Shown piece by piece: positions 6,828 through 10,655 of a DNA stretch of 10,655 bases. Origin of the DNA: Acidimicrobiales bacterium (GTDB taxonomy: Bacteria; Actinomycetota; Acidimicrobiia; Acidimicrobiales; SHLQ01); assembly GCA_013002375.1 (NCBI GenBank), contig JABDJW010000221.1:1-10655 (forward strand), given 5' to 3'. Numbering within the stretch: position 1 is the first letter of the stretch; each line of letters starts with the position of its first letter. A program made the position numbers and the translations under genes. The notes beneath the pieces were generated by a model that did no database searches, was not told the DNA's origin, and worked only from the letters and a program-made list of their open reading frames with translations.

Positions 6828-9250
6828 CGCCCGACGGGCCGGCTGCCCCCAACACCGGAATCGGCCAAGGCCTCGACGGCTGCGGCATCGAGGCCGAGCC
6901 ATTGCCCCAAGACCTCGGTCGTGTGCTCGCCGAGCAGTGGCGAGGGCCGGGAGATCCACGCGGAGATACCGCTCCAGCGGTACGGCATGCCCGGCATGGG
7001 GTGCGAGCCCACCGCCGGGTGATCGACGACTTCATAGAAGCGACGTTCGACGAGGTGCGGATGCCGGTTCAGCACGCGCGGATCGACGACTGCGCCGGCT
7101 GGTACGCCTGCGCCCACCAAGGCATCGACCGCGTCCGCCACCGTTCGCTCCGCGACCCACGCACCGATCGCAATATCGATGGCGTCGGCCCGGCGAGCCC
7201 GGTCCGCGTCGGTGGCGTCCGGACCAACCCCGCCGAGCCCGCCGTCCCTTGCGTCCTCGCCGACCAGAAGCTCCACCAGCGAGCGCCACTGCCCATCGGT
7301 GTCGATCGAGATCGCGACCGTCGCCTCCGGCCCCTCGGCACTGACGTAGATGTTCTGGGGCGCACGACGCGGACTTCGGTTCCCGGTGCGTTCGAGCACC
7401 TCCCCGTACGCGGAGTACTCGACAACTTGCTCACCCGAACAGTTCACCGCGGCCTCGACCATCGCCGCCTCGATGGCCACCCCCGAGCCGGTTCGATCCC
7501 GTTCGAGTAGTCCGAAAACCACGGCGGTTGCGCCATGCATGCCGGCGATGGGGTCGCACGGACCACGGATGATCAGCGGTTCGTGGTCCGGCTCGCCGGT
7601 GATCCAGGCCATGCCCGACATCTGCTCCATCGTCTGGGCGAAGCCGACGCGATCTCGCCAGGGTCCACTGAGACCAAAGGCCGGCATGCGCGCGAACACT
7701 GCAGTCGGGTTGAGCTCGGCGATGCTGGCGAAGTCGAGGCCGAACTTCTCGGCGACCCGGGGCGCGAAGTTCTCGACGACGACGTCCGCCTCGGCGATCA
7801 ACTCCTTCACCATGGCCAAACCGCCGGCCTGTTTCAGGTCGAGCGTGACCCCTCGCTTGTTGGTGTTGGCGGCCACGAACATGTGCCCCCACTCCCACCA
7901 GTCGGCCGTGCCGTAGGCGTAGCCGGTGAGCCGCATACCGTCGGCATGGGAGGTGGATTCGACATGGAGGACGTCGGCACCGAGCATGGCCAACACGTGG
8001 GTCGAGGAGGGGCCGGCCCACCACGAGGTCAGATCGACGACCTTGAGCCCGGCCAGTGGCAGCGGGCCCGAAGGGGCCGGCGGCATGGTGGCCGCCCGGG
8101 TCGAGCGATCGACCGAAGGAGGCGGGTCGTGCCGACCGAGGGCCGGCACCGGCCCGAAGGTGCCGAAGTCGCCGTCGATCGCATAGGGCCGCCGGGGCTG
8201 CTGAAAGCCGCCGGTCGGGTTGGGCACGAACACCGAGCGGGCGACCAGCTGTTCGTCGTCGAGCATGGTCTGTGCGGTGTGGACCTGGGCGCACGGGATC
8301 CGGAGCTCGGCTGCCTTCTCGAGGATCTCCGCCACGGTGTGTCGGGTGGTCCAGGCGGCCACGATCTCACGAAACTCGTCGATTCGGGCCTGACGCCCCT
8401 GGAACGTGGCCAGCGATTCGTCGGCGAGAAGATCGGGTCGCTCGATCAGCAGCAAGAAGTTCTGGAACATCTCGCCGGTGTTGGTGTTGAAGCCGATCCA
8501 ACCATCCCTGGCCGGTTCGATCGAGGGGGTCTCGACGGAGCGGGCGACCCGATCGGTCAGCGGCCGCGATCCGCCCATCGAGTGGGCCAGATCCATGAAC
8601 ACCGACATGGCGATCGCCATGCACTCCACCATCGACAGGTCGATCAGCGCACCCGCACCGGTCGCCCGGGCATGGCGGGCCGCGACGAGGGCGGCCGGTG
8701 CCGCGTAGGAGCCCGACGTCCACTCGCTGATCTCTCCACCGGCTTGCACCGGCGGCCGATCCGGCCGGCCGCGACAGGCGATACCGCCGCTTTCGGCCTG
8801 CACGATGAACTCGGTGACCGGCCGGTCGGCGTAGGGGCCGGTGAGTCCGAAGGGTGTGATGCTGAGCACGACCAGGTGCGGGTATCGCCGCCGCACCTCC
8901 TCCAAGGTCGCCGCCGCGGTGGGATCGTCGATCATGAAGATGTCGGCCGCGGCCAGGAACGCATCCAGCTCGCTCAGGGCCTCGGCCAGCGTCGAAGCCT
9001 CGTACCCGAGGGTGTCGCCGAGGGTGTCGCCGACGACGGACTCCTTGCCTGCCGCGAGATAGGCGAACAAGGCGCCGTCCTGACCCTCCGGGACACCCCC
9101 CTGGCTCATCCGCCGCCGACGAAGGGGATGACCCGCTGGCGGCTCGACCAGCGTGACGTGGGCCCCGCCGTCGACGAACAGCTTGGAGCAATAGGCACCG
9201 GCGATCGACGAGGTGTGGTCAACGACCCGAATCGGGCCCGGCGAACTCAT
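6824..9250 (-). CDS. Double-length family III (CaiB/BaiF) CoA-transferase
   Basis: An 808-residue fusion of two CaiB/BaiF-type halves. Half one (about 5-375) opens with IRVVDHTSSIAGAY and has the SITPFGLTGPY segment (130-140). Half two (about 398-785) opens with LAGLKVVDLTSWWAGP (399-414) and has NTNKRGVTLDL (462-472), VVENFAPRV (491-499) and FGLSGPW (525-531). A proline-rich linker (about 370-397) joins them. Characterised family III transferases use an Asp nucleophile in the GYD segment before AxSG. Here the equivalent positions read TEF (Glu147) in half one and GFA (Ala538) in half two, so neither half has the canonical Asp. The substrate is unknown; acyl-CoA transfer in lipid, sterol or aromatic degradation is plausible. 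ATG 9250 is chosen over an in-frame start at 9286: it lies 4 bp after the lipoprotein stop and homology begins there. It is the last gene of a minus-strand unit. Confidence 0.85.
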   Translation of the reverse strand: MSSPGPIRVVDHTSSIAGAYCSKLFVDGGAHVTLVEPPAGHPLRRRRMSQGGVPEGQDGALFAYLAAGKESVVGDTLGDTLGYEASTLAEALSELDAFLAAADIFMIDDPTAAATLEEVRRRYPHLVVLSITPFGLTGPYADRPVTEFIVQAESGGIACRGRPDRPPVQAGGEISEWTSGSYAAPAALVAARHARATGAGALIDLSMVECMAIAMSVFMDLAHSMGGSRPLTDRVARSVETPSIEPARDGWIGFNTNTGEMFQNFLLLIERPDLLADESLATFQGRQARIDEFREIVAAWTTRHTVAEILEKAAELRIPCAQVHTAQTMLDDEQLVARSVFVPNPTGGFQQPRRPYAIDGDFGTFGPVPALGRHDPPPSVDRSTRAATMPPAPSGPLPLAGLKVVDLTSWWAGPSSTHVLAMLGADVLHVESTSHADGMRLTGYAYGTADWWEWGHMFVAANTNKRGVTLDLKQAGGLAMVKELIAEADVVVENFAPRVAEKFGLDFASIAELNPTAVFARMPAFGLSGPWRDRVGFAQTMEQMSGMAWITGEPDHEPLIIRGPCDPIAGMHGATAVVFGLLERDRTGSGVAIEAAMVEAAVNCSGEQVVEYSAYGEVLERTGNRSPRRAPQNIYVSAEGPEATVAISIDTDGQWRSLVELLVGEDARDGGLGGVGPDATDADRARRADAIDIAIGAWVAERTVADAVDALVGAGVPAGAVVDPRVLNRHPHLVERRFYEVVDHPAVGSHPMPGMPYRWSGISAWISRPSPLLGEHTTEVLGQWLGLDAAAVEALADSGVGGSRPVGR
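9007..9030. repeat. Tandem 12-bp duplication inside the CoA-transferase gene
   Basis: CGAGGGTGTCGC occurs twice without a gap (9007-9018 and 9019-9030). In the encoded protein it gives GDTLGDTL near residues 74-81, in a region that is normally a surface loop of the first half. Being a multiple of three it keeps the frame. It looks like a recent slippage duplication. Confidence 0.7.
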
Positions 9251-9254
9251 CGGC

Positions 9255-10160
9255 CTAGCCTGGCGCTTCCTCCTGCTCACCCGCAACCACGAGGTCGGTG
9301 GCGGCGACGTCGAGACAGGGATCGAGCCGGTACCGACCGCTGTCGCGCCACGCGCCGTCCTGCCAGGACCCGAACGACAATCCGAAGCGATCGGCCAGGT
9401 ACTCGGCGACGACTTCGATCACCAACTGCGCGCCGTCGACGCAGACGTGAACCCCGTCGGGCTTGCGGAGAAACCGGCCGCTCAGGTCGACTTCGACAAA
9501 CGACCCGTCAGGGGCGCGGATCGGCGCCGCCGCGTCGATCCACGCAACGTTGGGGTTGCGATCAGCCAGGGCTTTGGTGGCCTCGTTCAGCCGTTCCGAT
9601 GCGGACGGGTCCGGGCCGGGCAGCATCGACAGCCAAAGGACCTTCGCGCCGTTGAAGGTCAGGCGGAAGGCCGCTTCATCGAGCACGGCCGCGAACGCTC
9701 GCTCCCAGTCCTCGTCTTCGGGATTGGGATCGCGCTCGGCGGCCAGAAGGTTGACGTCGACGTCCCACGAACCGGTCTGCATCACCACGAGGTCGGGCTG
9801 CGCATTGCCGAGGAGACCCGGCCACGTCTCGCGCCAGCGAATCCGAGTGTCGCTGCTGAGCGCGAATCCCCACTGTGTGACCTCGGTGGTTTCGGCGACA
9901 CCGGTGCTCTCGAGGGCCGCGGCAAGGGCCGGGACGAGTTCGTACGTGACGCTGTCACCGATCACCACCACCTTCAGCGGATCGGCCGCAGTGATCGGGC
10001 GCCCATCGTCTCGGACGGCAACCGGCGGCTCCGCCGACGTCGGGACCGGCGCCGAGGCATGCGTTGCGGAGGTCGTGGTCGGCTGAGTCGCGGCGTCGCT
10101 GCCACACGCGGTCGCGACCAACAGCAAGCCGGCTGACAAGACCCGGAGCGGTCGGATCAT
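9255..10160 (-). CDS. SGNH/GDSL-fold lipoprotein
   Basis: A 301-residue exported protein. The N-terminus (MIRPLR, then hydrophobic VLSAGLLLVATA) ends at Cys19 in an ATAC lipobox-like site, with Ala where Leu is usual at -3, followed by a Thr/Ser/Pro-rich linker (about 25-50) typical of surface lipoproteins. The SGNH core follows: block I VVVIGDSVTYE with Ser70, block III as TGSWD (129-133) in place of GxND, and block V DGVHV with Asp235 and His238. The GSWD form resembles SGNH domains attached to membrane O-acyltransferases, so O-acyl transfer to or removal from an envelope polymer is one possibility; substrate unknown. Cys240 and Cys281 could form a disulfide. The start at 10160 is fixed by the signal peptide, and its ATG overlaps the upstream TGA in ATGA, implying translational coupling. 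A longer open frame to 10475 is the PH-like gene read in another frame. Confidence 0.85.
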   Translation of the reverse strand: MIRPLRVLSAGLLLVATACGSDAATQPTTTSATHASAPVPTSAEPPVAVRDDGRPITAADPLKVVVIGDSVTYELVPALAAALESTGVAETTEVTQWGFALSSDTRIRWRETWPGLLGNAQPDLVVMQTGSWDVDVNLLAAERDPNPEDEDWERAFAAVLDEAAFRLTFNGAKVLWLSMLPGPDPSASERLNEATKALADRNPNVAWIDAAAPIRAPDGSFVEVDLSGRFLRKPDGVHVCVDGAQLVIEVVAEYLADRFGLSFGSWQDGAWRDSGRYRLDPCLDVAATDLVVAGEQEEAPG

Positions 10161-10621
10161 TCGTCGACGCCGTGGTAGGCCGTGACGACCGGCGCGACGC
10201 GCTGAAGCAGCCCCTGCGCGCCGCCGTCGCCCGCATTGAGTCCCCAGGGGGTACGCAGCGGAGCCCGTGCGGTGGTGAACGTGACGATGCCATCGACGAT
10301 CGGAACCCGGGCCGGGCGCACCAAAACCGAATCGATGTCGGACCACGGCCGGCTGCGGTAGCGGAGAATCGACAGCTGGTGCACGCCGTCCGCATCGACC
10401 CGCAACCGCTTGGCCGCGGCGGTGGCCATCGCGAACCAGAGCGCCACCGCACCGATCAATACCGACGGCCCCCACGCCGGACCGAGAGTGGGGATGTCGT
10501 ACACGAACAGCTCGAACAGCCCGACCGCCACGAACACCAGCGATCCGACCGTGACCGCCGTACCGAGGATCCAGCTCGCGCTCGGTCCGAGTTCGACGCA
10601 GGGCGCTCCGGTACCGTCCAT
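10157..10621 (-). CDS. Two-helix membrane protein with bacterial PH-like domain
   Basis: A 154-residue protein with two hydrophobic helices (about 17-40 and 52-70) followed by a compact soluble part (about 72-150). That part contains KRLRVDADGVHQLSILRYRSRPWSDIDSV-type strands, the pattern of bacterial PH or DUF-type domains that sit at the membrane. Function unknown; such proteins are usually described only as PH-domain membrane proteins. Its TGA overlaps the ATG of the SGNH lipoprotein by the ATGA arrangement, so the two are probably co-translated and may act together at the envelope. ATG 10621 is chosen because TAGCGT lies exactly 7 nt upstream, the spacing of a leaderless message. GTG 10630 with a G-run upstream is the alternative. 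Confidence 0.75.
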   Translation of the reverse strand: MDGTGAPCVELGPSASWILGTAVTVGSLVFVAVGLFELFVYDIPTLGPAWGPSVLIGAVALWFAMATAAAKRLRVDADGVHQLSILRYRSRPWSDIDSVLVRPARVPIVDGIVTFTTARAPLRTPWGLNAGDGGAQGLLQRVAPVVTAYHGVDE

Positions 10622-10628
10622 CGGCTCC

Positions 10629-10634
10629 ACGCTA
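10629..10634 (-). promoter_or_regulatory. Candidate leaderless -10 element of the PH/SGNH/CoA-transferase unit
   Basis: On the minus strand TAGCGT is followed by 7 nt (GGAGCCG) and ATG 10621. This matches the TANNNT-N7-ATG spacing seen at the sulfurtransferase start. A -35 element would fall at or beyond the window edge. If GTG 10630 is the true start, this hexamer overlaps it and is not the promoter. Confidence 0.4.
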
Positions 10635-10655
10635 CCCCCCGAGCGCGGTCGGACC

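Noticed and set aside
4311..6959. 882-codon open frame on the minus strand
   Set aside because: Antisense shadow of the P450 and SDR-like genes, which have clear motifs; the translated frame is Arg/Gly/Asp/His-rich with no recognisable fold.
6677..7510. 277-codon plus-strand frame crossing the SDR and CoA-transferase ends
   Set aside because: Overlaps two well-supported genes and has no domain features.
9251..9286. Longer start of the double CoA-transferase
   Set aside because: The 12 extra residues are basic and outside the fold; ATG 9250 lies 4 bp after the upstream stop and begins the homology.
7535..9655. 706-codon open frame on the plus strand
   Set aside because: Antisense to the double CoA-transferase and the SGNH gene; composition is that of a GC-bias shadow.
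10161..10475. N-terminal extension of the SGNH lipoprotein
   Set aside because: It is the PH-like gene in another frame and would bury the signal peptide; ATG 10160 gives a proper lipoprotein start in an ATGA overlap.
1..10655. CRISPR arrays, tRNA or rRNA genes, insertion sequences, riboswitches
   Set aside because: No regularly spaced repeats, no transposase-like frame and no tRNA-like sequence were found by eye; no intergenic gap is over 100 bp.

Overview
The window is GC-rich, almost entirely coding, and carries a gene set typical of a free-living lipid- or steroid-degrading actinobacterium: a CYP125/CYP124-type P450, an alpha-methylacyl-CoA racemase, family III CoA-transferases, and translation starts placed just downstream of TANNNT hexamers. 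A deep-branching actinobacterium such as a member of the Acidimicrobiia would fit, but this is an inference from gene content and style. No marker gene here fixes the taxon. Nothing suggests a mobile element: there is no transposase, integrase, tRNA, CRISPR array or phage gene.

Layout. (1) 1-516, minus strand: the N-terminal 172 residues of an alpha-methylacyl-CoA racemase, which runs off the left edge. (2) 542-1411, plus strand: a two-domain sulfurtransferase of the SseA type, divergent from the racemase across only 25 bp. (3) 1324-4344, minus strand: a membrane-bound HAMP-PAS-GGDEF-EAL cyclic-di-GMP enzyme, whose 3' end overlaps the sulfurtransferase by 88 bp. (4) 4434-5717, plus strand: a cytochrome P450 close to the cholesterol-side-chain oxidising CYP125/CYP124/CYP142 group, preceded by a perfect palindrome matching the published KstR operator consensus. 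(5) 5775-6827, plus strand: an extended-SDR/epimerase-like protein that has lost the catalytic Tyr-Lys pair. (6) 6824-10621, minus strand: a tightly packed three-gene unit, read from the right as a membrane-anchored PH-like protein, an SGNH-fold lipoprotein, and a double-length family III CoA-transferase whose stop codon interlocks with that of the epimerase in one CTAG.

How the genes may work together. The racemase (needed for 2-methyl-branched acyl-CoA stereochemistry), the P450 (terminal oxidation of a sterol side chain) and the KstR-type operator make a coherent story of sterol or branched-lipid catabolism. The c-di-GMP enzyme starts on the other side of the operator region, so the repressor site could also affect it. 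The PH-like protein and lipoprotein look like cell-envelope proteins; their link to the CoA-transferase downstream is positional only. No stretch longer than 300 bases lacks a gene. The most interesting signals are the KstR-like operator, a 25-bp divergent spacer with two back-to-back leaderless-type -10 elements, the catalytically degenerate SDR, and the double CoA-transferase that lacks the usual Asp in both halves.
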